64,000 bases of DNA from Incurvaria masculella (lineage: Eukaryota; Arthropoda; Insecta; Lepidoptera; Incurvariidae). Positions 43,991-55,058 of this stretch are shown here, one piece after another. The notes under the pieces were generated by a model. That model ran no database searches. It had not been told where the DNA came from and worked only from the letters and a program-made list of their open reading frames with translations. The translations under genes and the position numbers were made by a program. The stretch is from the NCBI GenBank assembly GCA_946894095.1, contig OX335647.2, forward strand, positions 19,052,001 to 19,116,000. The letters run 5' to 3'. The first letter of the stretch is position 1; every line of letters starts with the position of its first letter.

Positions 43991-45984
43991 CTCGTTATAA
44001 TAGCCACTTTGTATTAGGTGAAGTATAAGGTTTCAATCATCAAACTCCTAGTGGTTCGAACGTCGTTTGACAATTATTGTGCTCGTATGCATTTATTTGG
44101 TGTTCTAAATAGTTCTAACTAGATGACACAGCAATAGGCTCGCTACTCATCATTCGTGGATAAATCGGGTGAAAGAAGGTCCGCCACGGGAACCGTAAGA
44201 CCGTAAATCGATGCTGATACTCGGTGCAGTACGACAACAATAACAAGTCTGTATTGTATACAAAATAGCCAGCGTAGTAAAAGAGTTGGCGGCTCTTGCC
44301 ATATGCCTCCGAAAGGCGGGGGAGGGAAGGAGGGACGTAAGGAAAATGCGAGCGTGTAATGGAACTGCGTCACCAGATAGTGACAATTATACAAAGGTGA
44401 CTTTAATGTTCATGGAAACCTCCGAGGTCAATCATATTGATTTTGTTACTAACGCAAGTGATGCGAATGATTTATGCGTGAATTGTCAATATGCCTTTGT
44501 TAGAGGCTACAGTTGTTTTGTGCTTAAAACAGAATCGTATAAGACTGTTTAAACCAATAGCGTATACGGTTTATTGCCGTCAACCAAATTTGCTTTTGGA
44601 ATACAAAAATAATAACCACTCAAAAATTTTTTGAAAAAATATATCATTTAAAGGAACATGATTGCCATAAATATATGGTTGAAAGTTTTGAACTAATTGG
44701 GTAATTATAATTGAATATACATATATAAGGGAAAGTAAAAAAAGAAATTGAAGTATGATATTATGGAATTAAGAGAAATGGAATTAATAAATATGGAATG
44801 TACAAGTTACATTTTTATGGTACTTTATCGAACCTTTATTTTTAATTCATCAATTAATAGTTCATGTAGGTATCTGCCCAAAATCCATTTGTATTGCATT
44901 CGTGTTTTTGGTAGCGTAACGCACATTTGGAAACCGTTGTATCAGAATAATAATATTTTTTTTGACATTTGCACAGTGGAAGCTTACTTTTTTCCGACAA
45001 AAGCATTACACTGTGTGAGCGAAAATCTTAACAAACACAATTATATTACGTATATTGTAAACATGTAAGTATAAGCCTTTATAAGTCTTCTTACAATTAT
45101 AATTGTATAGATCTACAACAGTGAGTAAAACTTTTTTCATTCCATTTTCGCTGTCCGTTATCTCGCCAGAAGGTTATTTTAAGCACTGCCGAATGATTTA
45201 TTTTGTTGCATTTCTAAAATCCTAGCAAGTAATGCAGACTCGACATAGGGTTCAAGGGTTCATGCAGAGGCTCCAGTCAAAATCGGCGCCAGGTTGAAGT
45301 TAAACGCCAACCCCACAAAAACATCCCGCGAACTCTGCTCAATTGAAACTCGAAAGCGCGCCGAGCAGGCGCGGCTTGTATCGAAAATATGATATTTCTT
45401 TATTGTTCGGATCTCATTTGAGCAGATTGCCTAGCGCCGCGCCTCCTTTATTAGTTCTGTGCCGCTTCCGACGAGAATTTGGCTTCGGAGACGAGACGGC
45501 GATATGAGCTCGCAGCGAGACGTTACGTGAGCGAACTCATCCGCACGGGAGCCTGGATAGTCTAGGCTCCAGTCTGGTGGCTGGATCAGCTCCCTTAACG
45601 TAGTGTTTAATTCAAATTGAATAAACGAGTAAATTTCAATTCACTTGGCCGGATAACACGTCAGGTTTAATCATTCACTTGCCTGTTCGCTCAGCGAGGT
45701 AATTTACCTTGGTTATCCCCTGGTTTTATGTCATTAAATAGGGACAGATATAAAATATTTAGTTTGATGGCTTACCGCGCATATGAGGAGCGGGGCGTTT
45801 ATTTTAGATATTTCCCACGTAAGTTTTAATATAGTGATAGAGATACATATATATTCTATAATCATGCTAATTTATAATTATTAGTTGATAAAAGTTGATC
45901 CCTCGGCCCGTAAACTATATTTATCAATCACGTCGATCCGTTGTTTCATTGCTGCGTGAATAAGGACAAACCAACAAACTACTT
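43991..45984. other. Gene-free; CpG-rich block
   Basis: No gene recognised. The opposed ORFs around 44143-44552 are shadows of each other. 44748-45068 (106 codons) is AT-rich and without motif. 45230-45600 is CpG-rich with homeodomain-like AT cores. The regulatory role is speculative. Confidence 0.35.
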
Positions 45985-47295
45985 CAAATCAAATAAAAAA
46001 AAATCAAATCAAATCAAAAATAATTTATTCTTCATCTTCAATCAAACAGTAAGATTTACAACATAAAAGCAGCACAATGAGTAAGCAAGTAGTAATGAAG
46101 AAAAGGGGCCATCTCAGCATAAGTTGCTTTTCACTCAGTAAGCAGCAACGCTGATTTACGTCTGGTCCCTAAAGAAATAAAATAAAAAAAACAAATCCTT
46201 GTAAATATCATATCTGTCGAAACGTATTTAAAAAAAAAAGACAGAAATCAATAAATAAATAAGCAACACAATACAAAAAAAGAGAAAACCAAATATCAAA
46301 GAGTAAAACATAAATCACATTTGAAGAAAAAGGAAGCAACATTTGCAAACTAGCTAAACAATCTACATTGTCGCTCAAGCACTAACTTTGAGGGTGCTTT
46401 GCTGACTTTTAAGAAGCCACGCTTTGCAAGAGCGCTTAAAACCTAAAATGGAAACGTTTTGACGGATTGGTGGTGGAATATTATTCCAACATTTTGTGGC
46501 ATTATACTTAAAGCAGCCCTCAAACCCAGTACTTACATGCTGCGGCACAATTAGAAGATATGTACTAGCTCGAGTTGGGTACTTATGTCTATCTTGAGAA
46601 AAACACAACTTCTCAAATAAATATTTAGGTTCTTTGAAATTTATAATTTTGTGTAGTTGACATGCAAAATGCAATTCACGTCTTGATTTCATTTTTAAGA
46701 TTCCGTTTGCGTTGAATACTGGAACGGGTGTCGAGGAATGGAAAAACAAAATCTAGCACAAGCATTTTGAACCCTTTGAACAGCATTTTCGGTTTTTGCT
46801 AATAAACGTGGCCCGTAAACTGTGTCGCAGTAATTAAAAGGGGCCAACACAAGTGTTTCTGTGAGCAGAACTCTAACTTTTTCTGTAAGGTATTTTCTTA
46901 TTCCATATAAAATCCTTAGTCTATAAAAGGCAGTTCGTATTTTTAGATTCAAATGTTCTTGAAACCGCAGTTTTTCATCTAAGACAAGCCCTAAATTACG
47001 AGATGACTCTACACACTTTATGGGTAAACCTTTCAAAAGAACTTGAGGTGTAAACGATTTTATGCTGCTAACTTGATGTTTGGTTCCTAATATCATAAAG
47101 TTTGATTTCAGAGGGTTTAACACCAAGGTATTGCTATTGGACCAGTCTGAAATTCTCTGTAAGTCTTCGTTTAATCGGCTCACCATATATTGTGTGTCCT
47201 TTGGATGGGATGAAATGTAGACCTGAGTATCGTCGGCATATAAATGGCATTTGCAGTTCTTTATAACTTGACATAAGTCTGCCGTATAAATAATA
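45985..47295 (-). mobile_element. 5'-truncated LINE (jockey/CR1-like)
   Basis: Minus-strand LINE fragment of 1.3 kb. It runs from a truncated reverse transcriptase (about 47295) through the C-terminal domain, a 3' untranslated region, and a terminal 'gaataaattatttttgattt' with a (TTTGA)n tail. The terminal motif is shared with the fragment at 54600-55058, indicating the same family. The 5' break lies just upstream of the YADD box. Confidence 0.82.
46375..47290 (-). pseudogene. LINE reverse transcriptase 3' half
   Basis: The second half of a reverse transcriptase that once copied the LINE RNA. Reading down from about 47290: HLYADDTQVYIS (catalytic Asp pair at 47229-47240), RLNEDLQRISDWSN, NLGLVLDEKL and FNYCDTVYGP (thumb region). 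A frameshift near 46740-46750 follows, and then the C-terminal tail with RHKYPTRAST, CWNNIPPPIRQ and FKRSCKAWLL, with a stop at 46375. The endonuclease and the fingers of the polymerase are absent. One frameshift and the 5' truncation make it non-functional. The motif set fits the jockey, CR1, L2 or Daphne groups. Confidence 0.85.
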
Positions 47296-47952
47296 AACTA
47301 CTTGTCATCCATACTAATAAGGTGTAAGGGGTGTTCATGGAGTAAGTTGCTTTGTTTTCTAAGATACTTCGTTTGTAGACTTTATGCATGATACTAAAAG
47401 TAAATTGACGATTTTTAGAAATCAATTCTGTGTGCATGTATGTATGTATGTTCCTCTTAAACCGATTATCCGAATTAGATGAAATTTTGCAATTTGTTTT
47501 GTCTTTAAGTTATACGTTAAATCTATTCGTGCCCTGGCTGGGTGGTTATTTCCTTGGGCTTTGTTATTTCTTACTAATTGTACAATATTGTCCATATTGT
47601 CGTCCATAGAACATTGTTCCTAGCAGGTATTTAGAAATACCTAAATGATATTTCTCGGCACATGATGCCGTTTTGTTTGCAGCGTATTCTGAAATTCGAT
47701 AGACGAACTATCGCGATAGACGAACTGTCTTGAACCGGTATAAGCGTAAAACGGGATATGTATTTCTTGGAATAGTGTTCACGCGTTTGATATCCCTTAC
47801 AAACAAACATCCAATTCCTTCACCCTCCGGGTAGCATTTAAAATTTATTGTTTTTCATCTGTGAAATCTTAGCAGTCAAGTTGCATAAATCACGGGTTAA
47901 TACCGCGTTATTATACAAATTCAAATTTATATCCCAATAAAATTACACTGTT
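47296..47952. other. No gene; short lepidopteran repeat piece
   Basis: 47425-47500 ('gtgtgcatgtatgtatgtatg', 'aaaccgattatccg', 'atgaaattttgca') is a common moth repeat fragment. Nothing else is recognised. Confidence 0.35.
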
Positions 47953-47998
47953 GGGGGCTCGGGGGTCTGGGGGGTGTGGAGGGGTATCGGGGAGGGGG
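47953..47998 (+). other. Strong G-quadruplex-prone tract
   Basis: Six runs of four to six G in 46 bp ('gggggctcggggg', 'tctggggggtgtgga', 'ggggtatcggggaggggg'). This is the clearest intramolecular G4 candidate on the plus strand. Confidence 0.75.
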
Positions 47999-48805
47999 TT
48001 CCTTTGCTGCGCTATCTGGGTGATGGGTCAGGAGCGCTGGATATGTATGAATGCTAATTAGACTGGTGTACGTTTGCATCACTTTAGGGTGAGTCATGTG
48101 CGGCTTTTGATCAAATCCACACTTGCATAGTTAGAATAGGGTAGGTTTGGATGAATCAAGTAGATATTACCGTTTGGGAATATCTTAAAGTAGGTATTTT
48201 TTATTGAACATTTATTTTGAAAATTTTGCTTATTTTGAGTTCCGGTATCACCTCCTAAACCACTTAACGTGTATACGAACTGTTGGATGTTTCCAATCAC
48301 AATTTCCGAACATAAGAAATTATATACCGTTATATGGCGCTACAAAAAAAGGGTCATTTAGCAGTATGCAATATTCAAATAATATTGTAAGAAAACTAAT
48401 CAACCTAAAATTCAGAAAATCAGTGGCCACGATACATATGACTGGATCTAATCTTGACAATTAATTTGTGCTGGAAACCTTGAATTTTCAATAGAAGCAT
48501 CCGCTCAGCGACTTCTCCTACATATTTGGCGAACCAATTTACAGAGAGCCGCAGTAAGAAGCAAAAAGCCATAACTTTCAGCAGCACGATAACAATCGCA
48601 CCGCATTATGAAGGACATCTATCCTCAGATTTATGGCTATTTTTCGATTTCATAGACCTCTTTTCACGTCAACTCCGATAGCAATTTAATTGAATGGCCG
48701 AGCTGATCACGTTTCCGTGTTCTGATTTCTGGAGACCTTAAAAGGAGGTCGGATAAAAATACCCAATCTCTGAATGCAATTTAAATAGAAACGAAAGAAT
48801 TTATT
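47999..48805. other. No gene; possible old MITE relative
   Basis: 48310-48425 ('ataccgttatatggcgctac', 'aaaactaatcaacc', 'aaaattcagaaaa') weakly resembles the centre of the MITE at 48810-49170 and may be an older copy. No gene is recognised. Confidence 0.35.
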
Positions 48806-48809
48806 TTAA

Positions 48810-49170
48810 GGATGTTCCGACCCATACAATGTTTTTTTTACACAGAACGCAAAAAGTATTGCACTTTAAGGCACGAATTCGTCAAAAATATTAAATATAG
48901 CCATAGTAGTTGCAGCAAAAACATATTCACAATTTCAGGTTTAATGGTTTCGTTGTAATTGCCGATTAGAAGTTTTACACCGTTAGATGGCGCTGTTAAA
49001 TAAAAATCGTATTTAAATAAATTGTAACAAAACCAATAACCCTGAAATTGTGAAATTGTTTTCGCTGCAAGTAATATGACTATATTAAACTTTTATTATT
49101 AATTCGTGGCTAAAAGTGCAATACTTTTTGCGTTATGTGTGCAAACAACTTTATATGGGTCGGAACAGCC
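48810..49170. mobile_element. TTAA-flanked MITE, family B
   Basis: A 361-bp element between TTAA at 48806-48809 and 49171-49174. Long inverted ends of about 75 bp: left 'ggatgttccgacccatac', 'acacagaacgcaaaaagtat', 'tgcactttaaggcacgaatt'; right reverse complement 'ggctgttccgacccatat', 'acacataacgcaaaaagtat', 'tgcacttttagccacgaatt'. The centre includes 'caccgttagatggcgctg'. No coding capacity. Confidence 0.88.
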
Positions 49171-49174
49171 TTAA

Positions 49175-50734
49175 TGGAAAGAATAGGAAACTGATATCTC
49201 CTTTATAATTGATATCTATTTAACATAGATGAGGTGTACAATTTTGATATATTTAAATAATATTGTTATAAATTTACTAATGTTTTAGAATGGTTTATTT
49301 TTTTCCACATTTTTCAGTTCTCACACGTCTTTTTTTATTATTCCCTTCGTGATATTTCATTATTTTCACATTTATTATATTTTTCATGATTAATTTTATG
49401 TTCATAAGATGTTTTTTTTCATCCCGTTATGTAGTCCTAGAAATTTACTTTATTAAGGTATGTAGCATTATAAATAGAAGAATAAATAGAAATGTTTTAT
49501 TGAAAAATAAATATAAAAATATTTTCTCTACACTAGACTGTCTTATAGAAAATAGTGGCCAAACATTCTTATGTTTCCAAGTAGTTACCTATTCTAAACT
49601 ATGTATATAATATTAAAAAAATATATTAGCATAAATGTATGCATGAGTGAGATTTGTATTGTTTGTTTCGACGTGTATAGATTAATAGGTTGTCGGTTAG
49701 AGAAATATTATTAGTGTTTAGTCGGAATACAGAATAGTTACGTCACACCTTAATTCGTGGTTATGTTTGTAATAGTCTCCATACAGAGTGATTTCTTACG
49801 TTATAATGTTTTAGGTTATGTTAGTTCCATGGCCCATATGGGAAAATGGAGTTGGAACAATACAATGAATTTGCAATGCAATTCTGTTCATTTTTGTATT
49901 CAAAAAGAAAGGAAAATATGTATATTTATGTATATTCCAGAAGAATCAGACGTTGTATTCACGCTTAGGCCTAAATAAGAACGTGTAAACGTTTTAATAT
50001 GTCACGAGACTGTGTTTCGCCACGAATCATTCCATGCCGAAACGTGATTGATTGCAAGGTGCATTTATTAATGAAACTTGACAGCAAACTACGTTTGCCC
50101 CCCCTTCCCGTCAAATATTAAAACGCCGTCGTTCCGTCACTATTCCATGCCCGGAAAACTAGCGATAAGGCATATAATTTTATATATTCGGAGAAAAACA
50201 TAAAATTTTCTACCTGAAAAAGCCTGGTACATCGGACGTGGCGATGCATCAAAAGTGGTAAAAAGTGCCCGTTCAGTTACTGCCGGGGCTGACAAAATAT
50301 TGTCACTCCATCGACTGCGATGCGATGCGGCCAATAGTACACTACGCGCACCAAACTTGGCACATTCGACAAATAATAAAAAATGAGTGTTTTTTTTTCA
50401 AGTATAATTCAAACAAAACTTTCCTAAAACTGCTTGCATTTGCTGATTGCAACTTTTAAGTGGCCGAAATAGTTTAGGTAATGGAAAGGTAAACATGAAT
50501 AAAAATTTCCATAAAATTATGTTGAGCGGGGCTAGGACTAGCATAATGACAGACATACAGACAGAATAAAATATCTATTATAGTACCAACTGGCTTGAGA
50601 AACTTCCAAAAATATAAAAAAATTAAATTAAAAATTAAGAAATGAGTTTTTTCACCAAATGAAAATTGACGTTATACAAAAACATACTCGTACAAGACAG
50701 ACATTTATTTCATTTAGATCTTCTACATCTACTG
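49175..50734. other. Gene-free AT-rich stretch
   Basis: No gene, RNA or clear repeat. Short ORFs at 49386, 49757 and 50140-50459 have no family motif. Confidence 0.35.
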
Positions 50735-50935
50735 TCATTATATTAGCTTAACACACGGCTACACTGAACTGGATGTAAAACATGGCCAATTTTCTTTTGT
50801 TGTTGATTGTTGATCTGTCATTGGTTGCTTGTTCATTGAATGCTTGACCGTTCCTTCAATGCTATGGTATATCACTTAGTAAGGAGGTCTATAGTTTCTA
50901 TCTATATAGTTTTACTCAAAATCAAAACCACGAAC
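50735..50935 (-). mobile_element. SINE copy 9, degenerate
   Basis: 'attatattagcttaacacac', 'ggctacactgaactggatg' and 'taaaacatggccaatttt' match the SINE tail and body. 'caatgctatggta' and 'atagttttactc' continue it weakly. The head is lost. Confidence 0.65.
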
Positions 50936-51694
50936 GACGAATGCCTTAGTTGGTTCTAATGACAAGTATAGAAAGACATTTTCTCACGGAATCCACACAG
51001 CACATTTAGCGTGATTATACATTATATTTTAAATTTACTTGTTTAAACATTTGAAATTGGAAAAAAAAACGTTTCATTGTTCTTTTATTTTATTTTGTCT
51101 GTTTTTTTTATTTTCTTTTACTTTACCTTTACTTTTATTATTATCTGTTTTCAGCTTTTGGTTTTTTTATTGTTTAGTTTGTTGATGCTTTATGCATGCT
51201 TTATTGACATCTCGTAGAATATACACGTAATTCTTGTTTTATTATGTTATCCTAGTAATGTTAAGTGCATGATTCTGTATGTCGATCTATTAAATAAATA
51301 AATAAACAAGTAAAATGTCGCGGTAGTAATTACGTTTTGGCATATTAAAGTTATGAGCTTATGAAAATAAACAACCGCGAGATTTGTGCACCTAATAAGC
51401 TCTACCCGCAGTGTATAGAAGCACCGGCAGAATGCGTAATTGAAAAGTGATTTACGTGGTTCAGTCTGTCCCCCACGCCACGTTGTATCCACTTACATTC
51501 AGGTGCTTTCATTGTTTCATCCATAGAAAACTGTCACTTCGGTCAAATAATATTCCATTATTTCACAATAATATTAGAGAGGCTACCACAATTAGATTGT
51601 CCGTTTCGGTTGCCCAGTGAGGCGGTGCCTCTAGCTCGATCGAGGTTAACCAAAACAGGTGGCGGTCGAGTTCTTGGTGGTTGACAGTTCGACC
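50936..51694. other. No gene recognised
   Basis: 51050-51180 is T-rich low-complexity DNA. The ORF at 51247-51492 has no domain. Confidence 0.35.
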
Positions 51695-51905
51695 GTTGAC
51701 GTAGATCATGGTTCGAATACAACGTAAAACTGGAGGTCACTTTCTTTATTTATTTATAAGGTAGTGTTAAAACCACCCGAATTAGCGAAGTAAAGATGGT
51801 CTAAGCAGTAATGACGTTTGACCGTAGAATCGAACTAGTTCAATGTCATTAAGTAATAAAAGGGAGGTCCTGGCATGGCACCGAGTTCCCATATGGTGTG
51901 TTGGA
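51695..51905 (+). mobile_element. SINE copy 10, degenerate
   Basis: 'catggttcgaatacaacg', then 'taaaactggaggtcac', marks the head-body junction. 'gggaggtcctggcatggcac' and 'cccatatggtgtgttgg' mark the tail. The middle is diverged or replaced. The junction resembles the 5S-headed type. Confidence 0.5.
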
Positions 51906-52612
51906 TTTACATTATATCAGTTGTTTTCGCAATCCAAAAATCAAAATTAAAAAAAACACACAATATCTTCCCGAAGTCTTCATGATGTCTTCAACCCCAT
52001 CAGGTTGTCAAATATGTAAGTGTGCAGAGGCAAGATTTAACCATAATAAATATACATCAAAATACAGTCATGTCTGGGAAATAAATCCACGTTCCATTCA
52101 TACATCAAGATGCATGTGCACTCGAACCACTAAATGAGTATCACAAACAGGTTACATAAAAGGACTCTGGCCAAAACCGTTGCGGCGTCCGTATTAAATT
52201 CGCTCAAAGCCTGCAGTTCCAGAACTTCAATGAACACACATCAATCAGGATTAACAAAGAGCAGCCACCCCTCGCGAACTTTTAACATATTTAATAATTA
52301 GATGCGCGAGTTTTAATAAAATAAATGCTATAAATTAACCCCATTGCGGCCCTGCTAGAGCGGGCCGGATCGGAGATACAGCCCATTAGTGTCCACCTCT
52401 CGTTATAATCGTAATTTGTGGGCCATCTCTTCGATAACAAACATGGCCACCATTGCGGTAGACAGATAAAATAAACTGGCCGTTGTTAGCGTTTTGAGTG
52501 ACCATACTTAAAAAAAGACATTTTCTGAAAGTAACATGTTACCGATCATGGGTCGCTAAATCATGTTATAATTATACTTTGCTGTTGCTATGTCTTGATC
52601 ATTTAAAGTAGT
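51906..52612. other. No recognised feature
   Basis: Mixed sequence; the ORF at 51898-52137 overlaps the SINE tail and has no domain. Confidence 0.3.
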
Positions 52613-52703
52613 CAAGTTAGTCACCAATTTGATTCAATTTGAATCAAATTACTGACTAACTAACTAACTAAGTTAGTCAGCAATTTGATTGATTTCAACT
52701 ACT
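52613..52703. repeat. Palindromic cluster 'gttagtcaccaatttgatt'
   Basis: 'gttagtcaccaatttgatt' pairs with 'aatcaaattactgactaac' (two mismatches) to form a hairpin. A third, direct copy 'gttagtcagcaatttgattg' follows within 50 bp. No coding or known element. Confidence 0.65.
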
Positions 52704-52869
52704 AAAAAACATAATATCAAGCCTAAATATCTAGATAAGCAGCTCATACAATTAGGATTGAACTTCATTTTGGTAAGTTCCTATCATATCCAAGTTTTGG
52801 GATCAGAGTGCAATGACAAGGAATGAAATGAACCAGCTAGTGGAAGAAACCATGATTGTTTTTGCGATT
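52704..52869. other. No recognised feature
   Basis: Nothing identified. Confidence 0.3.
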
Positions 52870-53010
52870 CTTTATTGTTTATTCATCATCCATCGACAGT
52901 ACACTGTACTCGGGTTTATCATATTTTATCATTAGCCAGTTGAGCGATTCCAGCGACGAAGAACTGCCAAGAAACTCTCTACTCTGCTTAAAAAAATATG
53001 ATACATATTT
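52870..53010 (-). repeat. LINE-like 3' tail repeat, copy 3
   Basis: Reverse complement of the repeat at 4553-4715 and 23907-24040: 'tttattcatcatccatcgac', 'atcattagccagttgagcg', 'gacgaagaactgccaag'. It supplies a third comparison copy with a better-kept middle. Confidence 0.65.
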
Positions 53011-54599
53011 ATATAATATACTATCCTCCAACCGTTGAACATTTATTCCTTAGCATATTATATTGAAGTAAAATACGTACGCATACATACGACGCAAAAA
53101 ACTATGTTTTACAACTGAAAATAATTCGTCCTCCCCATACATTTTGTGTGGAAGTATTTACGCTATTTTATGGAGAGGACAATTCTTTCTAGCCGTACAA
53201 CATAATGTGTTCTATTTTTTTGCTCTAAATAAGCCAAGTAATACCTGATTTGGACCACAAGCACGCTAACACACCGTATAAAATAATAAATACAATGCGA
53301 AAGCTCCGAGGTCGACCGGTTAAAGTGAACGAAAACAATTTCATTGTCATTCATTAAAGTCAGATATCAAAGGATTATGTCACCCTTTTTTGACGTTTTT
53401 AATGCGAATTATATTGAGCCTAAATTAATTCAATCCTTCGGAGTCAGAAGTTTGAGTTTGTTTGTAAGGACATTTCACCAAACTTCAATACTTTTTTCCA
53501 TCACTAAACTAGAATAAGAAAACTAGGAAAGAAGAAGACAATCATAGTAAAGTAACATAAAGTATGTTAAGTGAAGATTCAAGTAAATCGCGGCGTATGA
53601 AATAATATATGTAATACAACTAGCTCCAAGTTCGAGCTGAATCAACGTCGTTATAAACAACAAATCAAATAAGGAACAGCTGAATTTACAATGTGAACAA
53701 AGCACTGACATGATTTATATGTAAACCGTCTGAGTCGTCACAATGAGCAAATTGCCACGAACGGGCAAAAAAAACTTGGCTCAACCGAGCCATAAATTAG
53801 CACGGATCATTCGGCCGCACACTTTCTATTCAGTATTGACGTTTTGCCCTCGGAATTCATTTTTTCACGTCGAGAATTTCGATTTGGTTCCACGGCGTAC
53901 CCCTTGTGCCACAAATCGGTTATTTATTGTCGACTCCTGTCCGATTCTTTGCAGCTTTTGATGGCACATTGTCGGCCGACTCCACGGCGACTACTGACAT
54001 ACTTTCTGACCGATCACTCGTTCGGAAAGCTGTGTCACAGAATAACCTCGTTTTAAGATAGCATTTCCAAGGATATTTTATCTTAATTTTTATAAAAAAA
54101 AGACTAGAGATATTTTAAATATATAATTTAATAACCAATGAATTATTTTATAAAAAAGTATGAATTAATATACTTATGTTTCAACTTGTTAAACCGAGCC
54201 ATGTTTAAATGCATTACAAATTTAAACAGTTTATTTCCTAAGGAAGGTCGTAGTTCTGGAGGGTATGGATGACTTTCTTATGGAAATGAACATGGTTGGT
54301 AATACCAAACCTTTACTGAGTCCCGGTATGGCTTAATATACCATACCTCGACTTTCCATTTGAAACCGTTTGAAATTAAGATACACAATTAAATAGAAAA
54401 CTATGGAATCCGAGAGAAATAGAGATCTTGCATTATTTTTACCGACTTCGATTTAAATAACATTTTTTTAGCTGATTCGATTATGTTTTATCCAATACGA
54501 TGTTTAAACCATGCCATCTAGGAAGTAGTAAAACATTTTTACAGGGCTTCCGGACAATGGAATGACCCCGCATACTCAACAAAAGGAAAGAAATAGTTA
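53011..54599. other. Gene-free stretch
   Basis: 53750-54060 is GC-richer, with two overlapping ORFs that are frame shadows of each other. 54285-54360 ('catggttggtaatacc') may be a SINE tail remnant. Nothing firm. Confidence 0.35.
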
Positions 54600-55058
54600 T
54601 ATACCATGGTGAATCCCAGGGTCTTCGCTTCGATATAAGAGACCACAAGCCGTTAAGCACAAGGAACTGCTCCTAGTACCGACTCACAGAAAAAATTCAA
54701 GGGCACCAACATTTATAACAATTTTCCGCTAGAACTCCAACTAGAAGAAAGTGAGGCATCTTTTAAATTAAAACTAAGCAAATGGCTCCTGACTAAAACT
54801 TTTTACCAATTGACATATTTTTAATATTGATATTTACGAATTTTAGAAGTAATCATATTTTATTTTATTTAGCATTATTGATTGTGAATCTTTGAAATTA
54901 TTTATTTGACTTATACATATAACTATTTGACTATTTTTTAATAATATTGTTTAGATGTATTGAGAATTATTTTTGTTTTTATGACGATGTGAAAATTTTT
55001 ATTGTATATCGAATTAATTTGGATTATCACTGAATAAATTATTTTAATTTGAATTTGA
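54600..55058 (+). pseudogene. LINE 3' end relic
   Basis: Plus-strand codons read RYKRPQAVKHKELLLVPTH and, after a frameshift near 54715, FPLELQLEESEASFKLKLSK, ending TFYQLTYF and a stop at about 54822. This is the C-terminal tail type of insect LINE reverse transcriptases. A 3' region follows, ending 'gaataaattattttaatttg' with a TTTGAAT tail, as at 45985. Only about 70 codons remain. Confidence 0.7.
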
